From the NCBI GenBank assembly GCA_900208305.1, contig OAPG01000013.1, positions 372,001-436,000 on the forward strand: a DNA stretch of 64,000 nt, given 5' to 3'. The translations under genes and the position numbers were made by a program. This DNA comes from Melanopsichium pennsylvanicum. Lineage: Eukaryota > Basidiomycota > Ustilaginomycetes > Ustilaginales. The notes beneath the pieces were generated by a model that saw only the letters and a list, made by a program, of their open reading frames with translations, made no database searches and was not told the DNA's origin. Positions within the stretch are counted from its first letter, which is position 1. The number at the start of each line of letters is the position of its first letter. Below are positions 1 through 11,365 of the stretch, piece by piece.

Positions 1-1802
1 GCAGAACTGCATCTCACCTTTTCGGGTTGTCTTGGGCCGGTCTTGTGGTGCATGGGACCATTTTGCTTCCCTATTTCCATTCCAAATTTCCCACCTTGCA
101 CCTCCCTCGACAATCGCGGGCTACAAAGTCAAAAAGATGGTCACGCCCGAGATGCCCGAGATGCCCGCGTGTCGTCGCAACTCATTTGTAAACAGAGCGC
201 GACAGGAGCCCTGCGATACGTGCTCACCTAGTCAAGAAGCAGGGTTCGACATCAATTCTTGCATAAATTATAATTTGCCTAGGGCAATTGTGTCTTTATA
301 CCATATTCAAGCGCAGTCACTCGCTTGACCATTTTCCTGGCGAATCCAATCGAGTGTTCGCCGGAATATGCCAGATTACGGCACTTAGGTCCGAGTCGAA
401 TCCACATTTGAGCGCTCGTCGACCACTCGGAACTCTGTTAGCCAATGTGCTTGCCATTCTGGCACCCATTGTTGGACTCATAGCTGGTCCGCCTTGACCA
501 TCATGTTCCGGCGGAACCAATTCCATTGCCTTAGCTGCATAGGCATCAAGAGGAGCTTCACACCGCTCACGGGACCCTTGTCCTGTTTCAGCGCTACATC
601 CAGACTGTGAGTTCGGCCTTTCATGAATGCAGAATCTCATGGAGATCGGAGACATACACATTATCTGATCCCAACTTGCAGTGACTGCTGCAACTAGGCG
701 TGGGAATACGAGCCAAACGGCAGTGTCGGTGAGTGTCAAAATTCCGCCTCCGATTATCTAAACGTACCGCTTCGGCTGGTACAGCTCGGTAATGCAGGGG
801 TACAATGTGAATGTAAATCACTCTACGCGCTCAATCCTTGTCAACCAGGACTCTAGCCATGCTTGCAGGAAGGTAAAGACTCGCTGAGGTACACTTCAAA
901 TCCCGTCGCAGACGAGAGCTCGCGTCGCACCTCGCCTACCTTTTGCAGCTGCTCAGTAACGGATTCAAGTCTGGGCATGTGGACCTGTCGGACGGCTACG
1001 CAAGCGAAGCTGCCATCGACCGCGTAATTCAGCACGGCCAGTTCAGATTGATAAACCCTTGTTCGTCGGCCTTGGCTAATCCTGCCCACAAAGCTTTGCG
1101 GGTCAAAAAATACATCCCTTTACTCGCCGCAGAATGTTGATGGCCATGTGCACCCTTCTCGTCTACACCGCCCTTAGGTTTTATCCTTCCATGGTCTCAT
1201 TCATGCTCACAGATAGACGCCAACGGCATACCTTCGGGTTGAAATCAAGAAAGGATGGGTGATCAGCCGCTCGAAGCTAATCAAACGCTTGCAAGGACAA
1301 GTTTGCACAGCCGGCGACAGTGATGACGGGCCATTACTGCCTCACCTGATTTCGCACTCCTTCTTCCAATCCCGTTGCGGCTACAGAGCGTAGATGCCTT
1401 CGGAAGCGTAAAACCAAGGAGCTGCGGTCCCCTGGCCCCCCATCTAGCACCCCGTCGATCAGAATGAGCATCTTGGAAGGTCACTTTTCTTCTTTGTTCT
1501 GAGTAAACTAGTCTTCATCGTCTCGGAACATGAAAAGAAGCATTGGCGGACAGCTCGGTTCCAAAAGAAAGCATCTCATCTGTTCGTTCTTGGTGCACTG
1601 AGCTTATCCAGCCAACAGCCACGTGATCCTTCGCTCCACGTCCCCGATTCATGCGTTCTCTCCTGATGCTCGATCCGCAGTCGACACCGAAGCATCAATC
1701 TCTCGTCATGAACAAGAGTCAAGGATGGTCCAACACGAACGCACACACAGCACTGATACTTGTAATGTCTCGTTCTAATTCACATGAAGACAGTGCGCAC
1801 AG
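1..1802. other. Intergenic stretch, no supported gene
   Basis: No long open frame with an ATG and coding-like codon use is visible on either strand. The only piece that reads somewhat like protein is a minus-strand open stretch between about 1125 and 853, roughly 90 codons. It lacks an ATG and follows a sequence (GTAAAG) that could be a splice acceptor, so it may be a decayed exon or chance. No tRNA A/B-box pair was found by eye. The right end, about 1490-1802, lies downstream of the ubiquitin protease gene and probably holds its 3' UTR. Confidence 0.5.
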
Positions 1803-4800
1803 CTAAGGCGACTCGAGACCCGTATCGCTAACCGGGCTAACAGGACGACTAGAGTTGGCCGGCGAGCCACCTGTGCTGGACCAACCCGCGGCGGGCTCCC
1901 CTCCGCTCGCATCCTCCGCGCTCCTCATGTTCAGAGACCAATCGGGTGTGTTGTGACTAGAGGAATCGCTCGAGTAGCCTTCTCCACTAGTACCTTCTGC
2001 CCCGGAATCTGGAGCTAATTCATTCAGAGTGGTGCCCGCGGTGAATGTGGCCTTGGTCTTTGCCGCCTCCTGGATCCTCTGCCTGGACTTTCCACCAATA
2101 GGCCTGGTAGTCCTGCGACGGTAGAACAAGAGGTACGCACTCGAGCTCTTAACCGTCTCCGGATTGGCCACAGGTCTGACGCTCGAATCGTCGAACTCGT
2201 ACCACTTTCCATCAGCAGGGCTCTTGGCAAATGCTGTATAGTGTCCTCCACCCAAGCCACCGAAGTGGTTGTCCACCGCGTAAAGGTCGTAAATCGGAGC
2301 ATCGACAGCCACCGCATCATCGTTATCTTCCAGCGGCCTGAGAATGCCAGAACCAAGCATGCTCTCAGAAAGCTCCTCACCACTTTCCTTTGCCTCTGCC
2401 CGGACTCTACGCAAGGCCTGCGTCCCCTCAACTCGATCCGCCAGATCCAAACCTTCCAGCGGGAAGTCGACTAGCACATTGAGCTTGTCCCTCGAATGTC
2501 GACCAGCCGAGAAACGCTTGAGATGTACGACGAGAATGTCGGGTGCTTTCCACAGGTCGAACTTCTTAGTTGCTTGGCGGAATTCTTTGCAGCCTGGGCA
2601 GTACCAGGGGTCGTCCTCGCCGAGTTGCTCTTCCCTTGTGAACTCGTCCATGCAATCTTCAATCGAGAGTATCTTTGGGCGAGCGGGTCCTGCGGTCTCG
2701 CGTTCACGGATGGCGTCGTCAATGACTTCTCCGTATTCGCCCCACAGTTGAGCGGAGTCGGACTCCACCAGGATGTTGCGCTCTTTGATGGAATGAGACC
2801 AGGTGCAAACGATGGCACCGCCGGTGAAAACAAGAGGAATAGGCTTGGAAAATGATGCTTTTTTCGCTCGTTTGTGACCTGAGTCTAGCTCATCCATCTC
2901 CTCTTCCATCTGTAATTCCTCGACGGTCGGATCAGCAGCAGCAGAGCGCTTTGAGAGACGGGCATGGCGCTCTCCGAGCTCTTCAGACAGGTGATCTGCA
3001 CCGCTTTCGCTTCCCTTTGGAAGGCACTGACCTGCCTCAGCAACACTGAAGCGGATGCGGAAGATGGGCTCAGTTTGCAATGCTACCCCGGGATGCTGTG
3101 ATGGGGTGATTGCAATGCTGTGTGCTCCAGCGTCTTCCAATGGAGTTGTCAACGAGATATCAGGAACCACGACAGCTTCACCGTCTTCTCGGATCTCGGT
3201 GACCACGTCACTATCATCCACCTGGCTAGGCGCCACGACTTCAACGGCACCTTGGTCGGCGGCGTTGTCGTCTACCATCTCCCGATCCGAGATATGTGGC
3301 GCAGGAGCTTGCTCAGCGGCGTCAGCGTCGTCAGCGTCCTTAATAACCTTGAAGAGATCATCTGGATTGCTAGCGAAGCGCGAGAACCCTTCGACTACAT
3401 GCCTTCGGACCGCCTCCACATCATTGACTTCGGCCTTGGGAATCGAGATGAAAAAGGGGATGCCGACCGCCTCGGCCTGAGACCGGCGACTGACGAAGGC
3501 CGAGCTCGACGAAGCTCCCAACGCATCATTGGCGAAGTTGGCGAAAACGGGCAAGATAGCGTAGTCCTCATCAGGAATCTCCAAGGCATTCTCGGCGTCC
3601 TCGACAGAGCGATGGTATCGGAATTGACGCTGCTTCGAAATCTTAGGAGCGGCTGGAACCTCCCAGAAATAGACAAAGTCGCCATCTTTGATATCGATCA
3701 GTGGCTCGTAGTCGTCCACCCATTTGTAGATGCGATGATGCCAGACCTCTCCGCACACCAAGCGCTTTGTCTCGACGCCAAATTGCGCCCCAACCTTCTG
3801 CCTCAGTCTACCGATAGTACTCCCTGCAGGCAATTGGACTTGGAATTTTTGCATAGGTGTCGCCGGGTCCTGAGGGACAAAGTATACCTGACCCCGCCAC
3901 ATCTTCTTGTTTGGAATGGGCAGTGTGAGATACATGAAGGGATCAAACTTGATCGAAACCTTGCTACATTCGGGGCAGACAAGAGTACTTCGGTACTGGC
4001 CTTGGAAAAGGTCGACGATGACCGAGTCGTTTCTCGCTTTATAAATGTCCCATTGTCGCTTGGCGAATGCTACCAGGTCCTTTTCGTCACCACCTTCCCA
4101 GTCTGGCGCCTCGATGTAGGGCTTCTTGAGGATACGGTTGAGGTCCTCGTGCAGACCGTCCAGCAGAAACGCCAGCAGTTCCTGACTGTCGTGCTGAGCA
4201 TAGCCGCTGAACTGTGGTGCAAAGCGCGAGAGGGCGAATTTGAACTCTCGTGGCCAGAAGGAGCTACCCTGACCGTTCCAGATGTTTGTGATGAGGTTGC
4301 CGAAAGCATCTGCAATGGCGCCGCCCATCCCCAGTGGATTGTCGGTGTTGAGCTCCTCCTTGTATGCTCCAGAGACAAAGTACTGTTGAAGTTCGTATGT
4401 GTTGCTAAGGCACTGGAGAGCGCTGTTCATGAAGCAAGTGTTGCCAAGATTGTTGAGACCGCGAAGACCGCGGGACCTGCCCATGGTTCGATCCGAAGCA
4501 GTCTGCGAGCGTGTAATCCGGCTTGAAGTTTCGCCAGCAGTGCTAGCTGCACCAAGAGCGGATGTTGAGGTGGGACTTTGAGTCTGCTGGAGGTTGCTGA
4601 AAAAGTCGCCTTGCTGAGCGAAAATGCCCTTGACAGAAGTAGCAGAAGCTTCCACAGGTGCGGGGTCTGTTTGCCAACGTCCAGATTGACGGGTCTCGAC
4701 GACGAGAGTCATCTCGATCTCATCTACTCCGATCGACTTCAGAGTGGCTTCAGGTCGATAGGTGTCGGGCTTGTCCTCACCAGCGTCGATCGCGCCGACA

Positions 4801-6032
4801 CATTCTTGGTCCGCCCGAGCCAGGCGTACAAGTCCAGTGCGAAGCTCTTGGTCGGTTGGCTCGGGAAAGTGAAGGAGTCGGATGTCGGCGTCTGCGATGT
4901 CGCCGAGATTCAAAGATGTCTTTGCCTTGGCTTTGAGCTGTGCCAAGCTCGCACTGACGGATAGGCTGAATGAGGGCACACCCGAACCGTGGCCACCTTC
5001 AGCTTCGGAGAGCTTGAGCAATCGAATAATGGGAGGATAGAACTCGACACTTTCCTGGCCTTCGCTCAAGCCTTCGATGACTGATCTCGAAAATTCGGGC
5101 CCACTGCTTGCATACCAACCTATAATCAACTTCCAGCCTTCTTCGGGGAGCATTTCGTAGTCGATATGCTCGTTGATGCCAGGTCTAAGACGTGCAAAGG
5201 AAGGAGTTGAATTCTCATCAAGGAGGTCCGAATTGTCGATGGGCCCGATCGGGATGTCGGCCTTTTCGGCAGGATCCGAGTCTCGATATTCAGAGCAAGC
5301 GGTATCCCAACGTCGATACCATTTGCGACTGACAAGATACCATGTATCGCCGGCATGCAGAGGACGATTCTTCATCGGTCGGATGCGATCAAGTTGCTGC
5401 TGGCCTGATGGTCTTGGTTCATGGCTGGGACGCTGCGTGGAGGAAGGTGGGGAGTGAATAGCGTCTTGATAGGAGGGCGGTTGCTCGTTCACCGTAGACT
5501 CGGACATCTGCACGGTGGAAGATGCGGCTGCCCCATCATGGAGGCTGAGCGATTTCTCGGTCATGAGACCCTCAATGTTCTGGTCAGATGAAGACATGGC
5601 GCGCGTTGACTGGGACAGATCTGCCGAAGTGACGCTTTGTCGGAGCGGAGTAGGCTGGGTTGAGCAAGAAGTTTCGGCGGGATCGGACTCACCGTGGTCG
5701 CTGGCGGAACGAGAATAGTTGGATCTGGTCTCGTTTTCGACGTCACTGCTGTTTTCGTCGATGATGGGGCTGACGGTCCGAGCTCGTTTGTAGGCAGAAC
5801 TTCGTTTGGGTTCTGTCGCTGAGGATGCTGAGGTGGAGCGAGAGCTTGGCCTTGGCTCTGGACCGCTTAGCTGCGATGGGGCTGGACGGCGGATGGTGGG
5901 AGATGCGATGTAGACTCTGGTCGTAGACGGAGCAGCAGCTGGTTCGTGCTGTGATGATGAGTCTCCTTCTACTTGTGGGTTGGAATTGGATGCCAAGTGT
6001 GGGGATGATGCGTGATCAGTATCGGAACGCAT
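1803..6032 (-). CDS. UBP12: Ubiquitin carboxyl-terminal hydrolase, Ubp12/USP4-15 type
   Basis: A 1409-residue cysteine protease that removes ubiquitin from proteins. The first ~215 residues are Ser/Pro-rich and probably disordered. A DUSP domain follows, about residues 215-340, with a Trp/Tyr-rich start ([15 protein letters not shown]). The catalytic USP domain begins near 525 with the Cys box GNTCFMNS, which puts the nucleophile at Cys533. It ends with the His box GGHYTAF, catalytic His about 1264. Two CxxC pairs of the finger subdomain are present (CPECS and CPGC). A long insertion between the two halves of the catalytic domain, as in yeast Ubp12 and human USP4/11/15, holds a ubiquitin-like segment and an acidic linker. 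DUSP plus split USP is diagnostic of this subfamily. The tail after residue ~1310 is Ser/Gly-rich. The ATG at 6032 is followed by an uninterrupted frame. Cellular targets cannot be read from sequence. Confidence 0.93.
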   Translation of the reverse strand: MRSDTDHASSPHLASNSNPQVEGDSSSQHEPAAAPSTTRVYIASPTIRRPAPSQLSGPEPRPSSRSTSASSATEPKRSSAYKRARTVSPIIDENSSDVENETRSNYSRSASDHGESDPAETSCSTQPTPLRQSVTSADLSQSTRAMSSSDQNIEGLMTEKSLSLHDGAAASSTVQMSESTVNEQPPSYQDAIHSPPSSTQRPSHEPRPSGQQQLDRIRPMKNRPLHAGDTWYLVSRKWYRRWDTACSEYRDSDPAEKADIPIGPIDNSDLLDENSTPSFARLRPGINEHIDYEMLPEEGWKLIIGWYASSGPEFSRSVIEGLSEGQESVEFYPPIIRLLKLSEAEGGHGSGVPSFSLSVSASLAQLKAKAKTSLNLGDIADADIRLLHFPEPTDQELRTGLVRLARADQECVGAIDAGEDKPDTYRPEATLKSIGVDEIEMTLVVETRQSGRWQTDPAPVEASATSVKGIFAQQGDFFSNLQQTQSPTSTSALGAASTAGETSSRITRSQTASDRTMGRSRGLRGLNNLGNTCFMNSALQCLSNTYELQQYFVSGAYKEELNTDNPLGMGGAIADAFGNLITNIWNGQGSSFWPREFKFALSRFAPQFSGYAQHDSQELLAFLLDGLHEDLNRILKKPYIEAPDWEGGDEKDLVAFAKRQWDIYKARNDSVIVDLFQGQYRSTLVCPECSKVSIKFDPFMYLTLPIPNKKMWRGQVYFVPQDPATPMQKFQVQLPAGSTIGRLRQKVGAQFGVETKRLVCGEVWHHRIYKWVDDYEPLIDIKDGDFVYFWEVPAAPKISKQRQFRYHRSVEDAENALEIPDEDYAILPVFANFANDALGASSSSAFVSRRSQAEAVGIPFFISIPKAEVNDVEAVRRHVVEGFSRFASNPDDLFKVIKDADDADAAEQAPAPHISDREMVDDNAADQGAVEVVAPSQVDDSDVVTEIREDGEAVVVPDISLTTPLEDAGAHSIAITPSQHPGVALQTEPIFRIRFSVAEAGQCLPKGSESGADHLSEELGERHARLSKRSAAADPTVEELQMEEEMDELDSGHKRAKKASFSKPIPLVFTGGAIVCTWSHSIKERNILVESDSAQLWGEYGEVIDDAIRERETAGPARPKILSIEDCMDEFTREEQLGEDDPWYCPGCKEFRQATKKFDLWKAPDILVVHLKRFSAGRHSRDKLNVLVDFPLEGLDLADRVEGTQALRRVRAEAKESGEELSESMLGSGILRPLEDNDDAVAVDAPIYDLYAVDNHFGGLGGGHYTAFAKSPADGKWYEFDDSSVRPVANPETVKSSSAYLLFYRRRTTRPIGGKSRQRIQEAAKTKATFTAGTTLNELAPDSGAEGTSGEGYSSDSSSHNTPDWSLNMRSAEDASGGEPAAGWSSTGGSPANSSRPVSPVSDTGLESP

Positions 6033-6733
6033 CGGCTTGAGCAGCTATAGAGCTAGTGATCAGCGGCAATAATTGCTTTGCACTTTGAAGATTTCCTGTG
6101 TCTCCGAAATCCACGGTGCTTAGCCGATGAGCAATCGAATCAGGGCGCCAATGAGCTGTCGTGATGTGACGTTGAAAAAGCCTGATTCAGCGTTGCCGTT
6201 GAAGGTGAAAGTGCATGAGGCCGTCGTGAAAGGATAGCTGATGTGAAAGATCCAATCGCTGGAGCATACAATAATAACACCATTGGAAACAGGGACGCGT
6301 TGCTGGTGGCCGGTCTGTACTCTCTTCTCGAAAATTGAAAGACAAAAAAAATTTATTGGAAACTCAAAAAGCAATCACCGAACATCTGTGTCAAGGCCTG
6401 CACACCGCGAAGGCGTGGCCTCGCTCATCGCGTTGCTGTCCCATGGACATGGTTCTGTCACACGTCCCGATTGGCCCGATGCACAAACGTCGCTCGCCAG
6501 CCCATTATCGTCATGATGGAACGACTTAGTCCTCGCTCAACCGATAGTACTCAACATTCATTGATGCTGAAGGACAGGTGTGATTGATCAAGTAAAAGTA
6601 CAATGCAATTTGTGATGGAAGGCGAGAAGGACAGTTTACGATGGAAGATTCTCCTTTTTCGATAGCAGCGGGGCCGAAGGAGTGATGTAGTCTTAACAAA
6701 GAACATGGCAGAATGGCTAAGTCGATGAGCAGA
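6033..6733. other. Intergenic: UBP12 promoter side and BCS1 3' side
   Basis: A 700-base gap between two minus-strand genes. It should contain the UBP12 promoter at its left end and the BCS1 3' UTR at its right end. An A-rich tract lies near 6341-6352. I see no gene or RNA in it. Confidence 0.6.
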
Positions 6734-8725
6734 CTAGACAGAAGCAGCAGCACGTCGCAGAGCATTCTCGGCGACGAAAGCCTCGACAGTAGCTCTTGGG
6801 TCATCTGGGAAGCGAATGAAGAGACCTTGCAATTCAGCCATGCTCACTCCACCAGCAGCAGCAGGCGTCGGTCGGATGACTCGGCGAGTCGTGGTCGCTC
6901 CTCCTTCTGATGCTGAGGCTGCTCCGACGGATGTCGCGACGCTCTCGATTCGCCTGCCATCGGGTCCGAGCCCGAGAGCTGCACGACGTGCGAGCGCTTC
7001 CGCCTCTACGATGCTTCCGAACTCAGCCGCCAGCTGGCGTACTTCCCTGTCCGCGTCTTCAACGGCCTGACGGAGACCTGGAACAGCGTCAAAGCTCTTG
7101 TATGAGTCTACCATCGATGTCGGTTCGACCGCTCCAGCTGCTGCTGCAAGCAAAGGTTTGGACGCCTCCAGAGCAGCCTGTGGAACATCAGCGTGCTTGA
7201 TCTTGAGCTCGCGCATGGTGGTGCGGTAGAAACGAACCATGAGCTCCTCCACTTGATCACGCTCAGCATCGCCCAACTCGGCGATCATGTCGACACGTCC
7301 AGGCCGGATGAGTGCAGGATCCAGCTTCTCAATATGGTTGGTTGTCATGAAGATGATTCGACTCTCTCCGCTTGCAACGCCATCGAGGGCGTTCAAGAGA
7401 CCCGAGAACGTGACAGACGCTTGATATCCATCCTCTGCAGCCTGCTGTCTACCCAAGAAGGCGGCATCTACATCCTCGAGCAGCAAGATGGATCGATCGG
7501 GAGCGTTGGAGAGCAGGTGATTCAGCTTGTCATCGGTAAGCCCTCGTTCCGAGAGGTTCAATAGGCAGATGTTGAAGTCCAGATGCCCTGCCAACGCCGT
7601 GATGAAGGAGGATTTACCACTGCCTGGCGCACCATGAAGCAGGTAGCCTCTTCGGTATGGGATACCTCGTTCCGCATACCAGCGATCACGTTCTAGGAAC
7701 CGCTTGACGTCGCCTACAATCGCCTCCTTTTTGCCTTTCCCGAGAACGACACTGCCCAGTTCCCTTGTCCTTCTCGGCTGACCGAATGGCCTCCATTCCG
7801 GTCCCCAGCTGGTGTAGATCACTGTCTTGCCTTCGGTAGATGCCAGTGCCAGCTGTCGCGCCTCATCCAGAAGCTGTGGGAACAAATGAGCGTAGGCAAA
7901 TAGAGTTGTGAGCGTCACGGTTTCCCAAGGGGCACCCGTCGACAAGTCTACCATCTTGCCATCTCGCTCTCGTGTGAGTCTCATCCATACCCCACGATAC
8001 CTGAACCAATGAGTTCCAGGACCAGGTACGAGCGAAAAGCGAGCCCGTCCGCGCTCTGCGGCTTGTGCATTTGGTGTTGATGCGGACGCGTGAGGTGTAT
8101 AGTTAGTCTCTACCGAGAGCTCATGACTCAAGATGCGAACGGGAGACACTGAGGAGCCGCTCGATGCGATGACGAGAGGATCGTCTACTTCGTCTCCCTT
8201 CGTCGATAGAGCCCTCCTGTCGCCGGAACGATCTCTCAAACCGAGAAAGTCGACGATGCCCTCCTTCTTTTGCTTACCTAGCAATCCCCGCTCTCGCATC
8301 GACTGCGCTCGAGCCTGCGCCGCCATCCAGTGCAGGAACCATGGATGCGCTCGATCTTTGGATGGAATTTCGAGCGATATCAGCAATCTCCTTTGAGCTG
8401 TTGATGCTGCCACCTTGACACCTCTCCGAAGCATGGCAACGGCCCCTCCAAACACCATGAGGCCCAGACCTCCCGAAAAGATCGGATTGTCGGCAATCAG
8501 GTCTGATAAAAAGGATTTGGACCCAGTATGTGATGTGCCGCCTGTAGCAGTAGGTGTTCCGCCCGCTTGTTGAGCCGGCAGAAGCGTGGTGGGGCCGCTG
8601 CTGCTGTCATTGAGCTGTGATATTGAAGGAGCACCATCGTGGAGGACTGAGTGAGACTGGACTCGATCTTCCTCGCCCATTGAGGGTGCGGCATCCTTTT
8701 GCCTCGTCGTCCGGTAGTGAAACAT
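6734..8725 (-). CDS. BCS1: Mitochondrial chaperone BCS1-type AAA ATPase
   Basis: A 663-residue AAA protein of the BCS1 family. In yeast and humans BCS1 sits in the mitochondrial inner membrane and moves the folded Rieske Fe-S protein across it for complex III assembly. One hydrophobic segment near residues 80-100 is followed by the BCS1-specific domain, with the hallmark RRLLISLEIPSKD and PWFLHWM. The AAA module has a Walker A GAPGSGKSS (Lys about 371), a Walker B ILLLEDVDAAF and a sensor/arginine-finger region MTTNHIEKLDPALIRPGRVD. It is longer than yeast Bcs1 (about 450 residues) because of an N-terminal Ser/Gly extension of ~75 residues and an Ala-rich insertion near the C terminus. Some fungi carry several BCS1-like paralogues, so orthology to the Rieske translocase is likely but not certain. 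The start is the ATG at 8725. Confidence 0.88.
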   Translation of the reverse strand: MFHYRTTRQKDAAPSMGEEDRVQSHSVLHDGAPSISQLNDSSSGPTTLLPAQQAGGTPTATGGTSHTGSKSFLSDLIADNPIFSGGLGLMVFGGAVAMLRRGVKVAASTAQRRLLISLEIPSKDRAHPWFLHWMAAQARAQSMRERGLLGKQKKEGIVDFLGLRDRSGDRRALSTKGDEVDDPLVIASSGSSVSPVRILSHELSVETNYTPHASASTPNAQAAERGRARFSLVPGPGTHWFRYRGVWMRLTRERDGKMVDLSTGAPWETVTLTTLFAYAHLFPQLLDEARQLALASTEGKTVIYTSWGPEWRPFGQPRRTRELGSVVLGKGKKEAIVGDVKRFLERDRWYAERGIPYRRGYLLHGAPGSGKSSFITALAGHLDFNICLLNLSERGLTDDKLNHLLSNAPDRSILLLEDVDAAFLGRQQAAEDGYQASVTFSGLLNALDGVASGESRIIFMTTNHIEKLDPALIRPGRVDMIAELGDAERDQVEELMVRFYRTTMRELKIKHADVPQAALEASKPLLAAAAGAVEPTSMVDSYKSFDAVPGLRQAVEDADREVRQLAAEFGSIVEAEALARRAALGLGPDGRRIESVATSVGAASASEGGATTTRRVIRPTPAAAGGVSMAELQGLFIRFPDDPRATVEAFVAENALRRAAASV

Positions 8726-9984
8726 GGTCTACCGACGTTCTGCCTGGATCGTCTTGTTGTCGTCGGCGTGAGAAAAATGGGGAATGGACCCCTTCCACAA
8801 GAAGAAAAAGCGAAAGAGAGTGGAGTCTGGGGATTTCTGTCGGAAATCGGGAATGGCCGATTCAGCTTGCCGAAAAAAAGTCAAATTTGTTAATTTTAGG
8901 CTTTGTACCGTAAAATGTGTTCCGACTCCGCTTAATTAGTGCAGTTTTGGCAGCACTCCCTCTTACCGGCTTAACCTCATCAAGCCCATCTTACCTGGCT
9001 TGCTGTTAGAAAGCATCAAGGGTCTTATACTGCTGGGGTACAGGGATGCTGGGTGGCTTGGTACGGAAGGGTTAGAGTTTGCATGAGAGGTATCTGCACA
9101 ATGATGGTGAATAGGGATAGTCTACTTAAATTGAGCAGTGCTCCCCTACGGGTGATACAGCTACATAATGCAATCAACAACCTCCAGGAAGACAGGTGCT
9201 AGAGGCCAAACAAATCCTCAAGATGGAGCTCAAGATGGCCTTGAGACAGCTGTCTTGAGGATTGGTGGCTGGAGAACTCAAGATAGCCATCTTCAGTATT
9301 TGGTTAAAGCGGTGATTGAAACACGTACATTAGCTTGCATACTCAAGCTTAAGATGGAGCTCAAGATGGCATTGCAAAACCAGTTGAAGCGACGCGATGA
9401 AGATCCGACGTTACACAACAAAGACCTAACAAACCAACCACTATCAGCCCGACTGACACATAGTCCCTAGACCGACCAATCAGATCCAATAGCTCGGAGC
9501 TGAAGCTTCCGGCAATTTCCGGCCAGCTCAGAACTCCCGGCTAGCCTAGTAGTTAGATCAAGCGAAGCCATAACTCATGTATATACGAGACCATCACAGC
9601 AGCGCAATAGCCAATAATAGCATTCCCCGCAACTAAACCTTCCTATTGAACAGAGTGAACCATGAGGCGCGGGCTGAAATGGTAAAGCTCAGTAGTGGAA
9701 TTTGTTAAATTCAGCCTGTGAATGTACCTTAAAATGTGTCGTGTTTTATTTGCAATTTTCTCGACCAGGATAAGAACCAGAAAATCGACAAAATTGAGGT
9801 GAGGGTCCTAGCAAAACCTTGGTGCAAGTCGGAATCAACAGAATGAAGTATGGTGAACTTCGCCACAGCTTAAATCGTCATGTCTTTCAACTACACACAA
9901 CACTATCAGCATCCGACGTCCTCATCGGGATATTTGGCGCGGCCCTCACCGCCTCATCGAAAGCTCAAGCTCTGACTCGCTACG
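8726..9984. repeat. AT-richer intergenic insert with direct and inverted repeats
   Basis: This divergent intergenic region of 1.26 kb differs in texture from its neighbours: AT-richer, with many short stops. Two imperfect copies of a ~45-base sequence lie near 8883-8927 and 9698-9745, sharing AATTTGTTAA and TTAAAATGTGT-like cores. They bracket about 800 bases. Inside are two near-identical copies of a ~25-base AAGATGGAGCTCAAGATGGC unit (near 9222 and 9351) and an 11-base perfect inverted repeat (9213-9223 with 9253-9263). No coding domain is visible. A degraded transposable element or solo LTR is possible. The last ~200 bases must include the NCS6 promoter. Confidence 0.4.
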
Positions 9985-11208
9985 ATGGCTCCCAAGCCCT
10001 GCGTAATTTGCAACAAGGAGCGAGCTGTCCTCCGTCGCCCGAAAACCGCCCAACAGATTTGCAGAGAATGCTTCTTCTATGTCTTTGAAACCGAGGTGCA
10101 TCATACCATCACCTCCAACAGCCTCTTTCGACGCGGCGATCGAGTTGCTATTGGTGCATCAGGGGGCAAAGACTCTACGGTTCTCGCTCACTGCATGAAA
10201 GTCTTGAACGAGCGCTACGACTATGGATTGGACCTCTTCCTGCTCAGCATTGACGAAGGTATCACGGGTTACCGAGACGACTCGCTCGAGACCGTCAAAC
10301 GTAATCAGCAGCAGTACCAGCTTCCACTCAAAGTCCTTGGCTATGGCGAGCTCTACGGCTGGACCATGGACGACATTGTAAAGAGCGTCGGCCGGAAGAA
10401 TAACTGCACCTTTTGTGGTGTTTTTCGTCGTCAAGCCCTCGACCGTGGCGCAGCTGCGTTGGGCGTTGACCACATTGTCACCGGTCACAACGCAGATGAT
10501 ATAGCCGAGACCGTTCTCATGAACGTACTTCGTGGCGACATTGCTCGATTGGAACGATGCACAGAGATCGTCACAAAGGGTCCCGACACGGAAGACGCCG
10601 AACACGAGGGGTGTGGCTCGAGCGGGTCCAACAATCTCGGTATTGGCGGAAGCGGCATTCGTCGAAGTAAGCCTTTCATGTATGCCTACGAGAAGGAGAT
10701 CGTCATGTATGCATACTTCAAGAAGCTCGACTACTTCTCAACAGAGTGCATCTACTCTCCCAACGCCTACAGAGGATATGCACGTACCTTTCTCAAAGAC
10801 CTGGAGGCCATCCGTCCTTCGTCGATTGTCGACATTATTCAATCCGGTCAGAATCTCAAGATTTCTTCTGCTGTCAAGCAGAGTCGCAAGACAGAGCTGC
10901 AAAACTGCGATAGATGCGGATACATTTCGTCCAACAAGATTTGCAAGGCATGTATCTTGCTGGAGGGTTTGGAGAAGGGGACGCCACAGTTGGGGATTGG
11001 AAGCGAGAAATCGAAGAAGATCAAGACGATCAGACAGGAGATGGCTGACAAGCATGGTGATGCCTTACCGTCGACAGCGCTAGCAGAGGCGGAGACGAAG
11101 AAGGAGAGAAGAATCCCGCAGTGGACAGGTGTGGCGAGAGATGCGACTCCGCTCAGCTCGTTGCCTCTTATTCCACCACAGCAGCGCAAAGCCAATCTCA
11201 CTTTCTAG
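9985..11208 (+). CDS. NCS6: Cytoplasmic tRNA 2-thiolation protein 1 (Ncs6/Ctu1)
   Basis: A 407-residue PP-loop ATPase that, with Ncs2/Ctu2, adenylates and thiolates uridine 34 in the anticodon of tRNA-Lys, -Glu and -Gln. The sulfur comes from the Urm1 relay. The N terminus has a zinc motif with CVIC (6-9) and CREC (26-29). The PP-loop SGGKDS is at 59-64. A central [14 protein letters not shown] and [14 protein letters not shown] are family signatures. The C-terminal part carries a second cysteine cluster, CDRCGY...CKAC. Length and domain order match the family. A Lys/Arg-rich tail of about 50 residues closes the protein. The ATG at 9985 immediately precedes the conserved zinc motif, so the start is secure. 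The gene converges with the WD40 gene downstream, 157 bases apart. Confidence 0.96.
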   Translation: MAPKPCVICNKERAVLRRPKTAQQICRECFFYVFETEVHHTITSNSLFRRGDRVAIGASGGKDSTVLAHCMKVLNERYDYGLDLFLLSIDEGITGYRDDSLETVKRNQQQYQLPLKVLGYGELYGWTMDDIVKSVGRKNNCTFCGVFRRQALDRGAAALGVDHIVTGHNADDIAETVLMNVLRGDIARLERCTEIVTKGPDTEDAEHEGCGSSGSNNLGIGGSGIRRSKPFMYAYEKEIVMYAYFKKLDYFSTECIYSPNAYRGYARTFLKDLEAIRPSSIVDIIQSGQNLKISSAVKQSRKTELQNCDRCGYISSNKICKACILLEGLEKGTPQLGIGSEKSKKIKTIRQEMADKHGDALPSTALAEAETKKERRIPQWTGVARDATPLSSLPLIPPQQRKANLTF

Positions 11209-11365
11209 CCCTTGCGCAGTCCGCTCCGCTTCCATTAACGCATTCTCACGTCACGTAAGAAGCGTTGTCTTTCTTGTATTTGTATCAACCACTCGTCGCA
11301 ACTCGGCACATCGCACCAGCGTCAAATATCATACATCGTGGTGGGGATTCGCTGCATTGTTAGCT

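Noticed and set aside
853..1125. Minus-strand open stretch with protein-like composition
   Set aside because: No ATG, no recognisable family and no partner exon found; left as a note in the intergenic entry.
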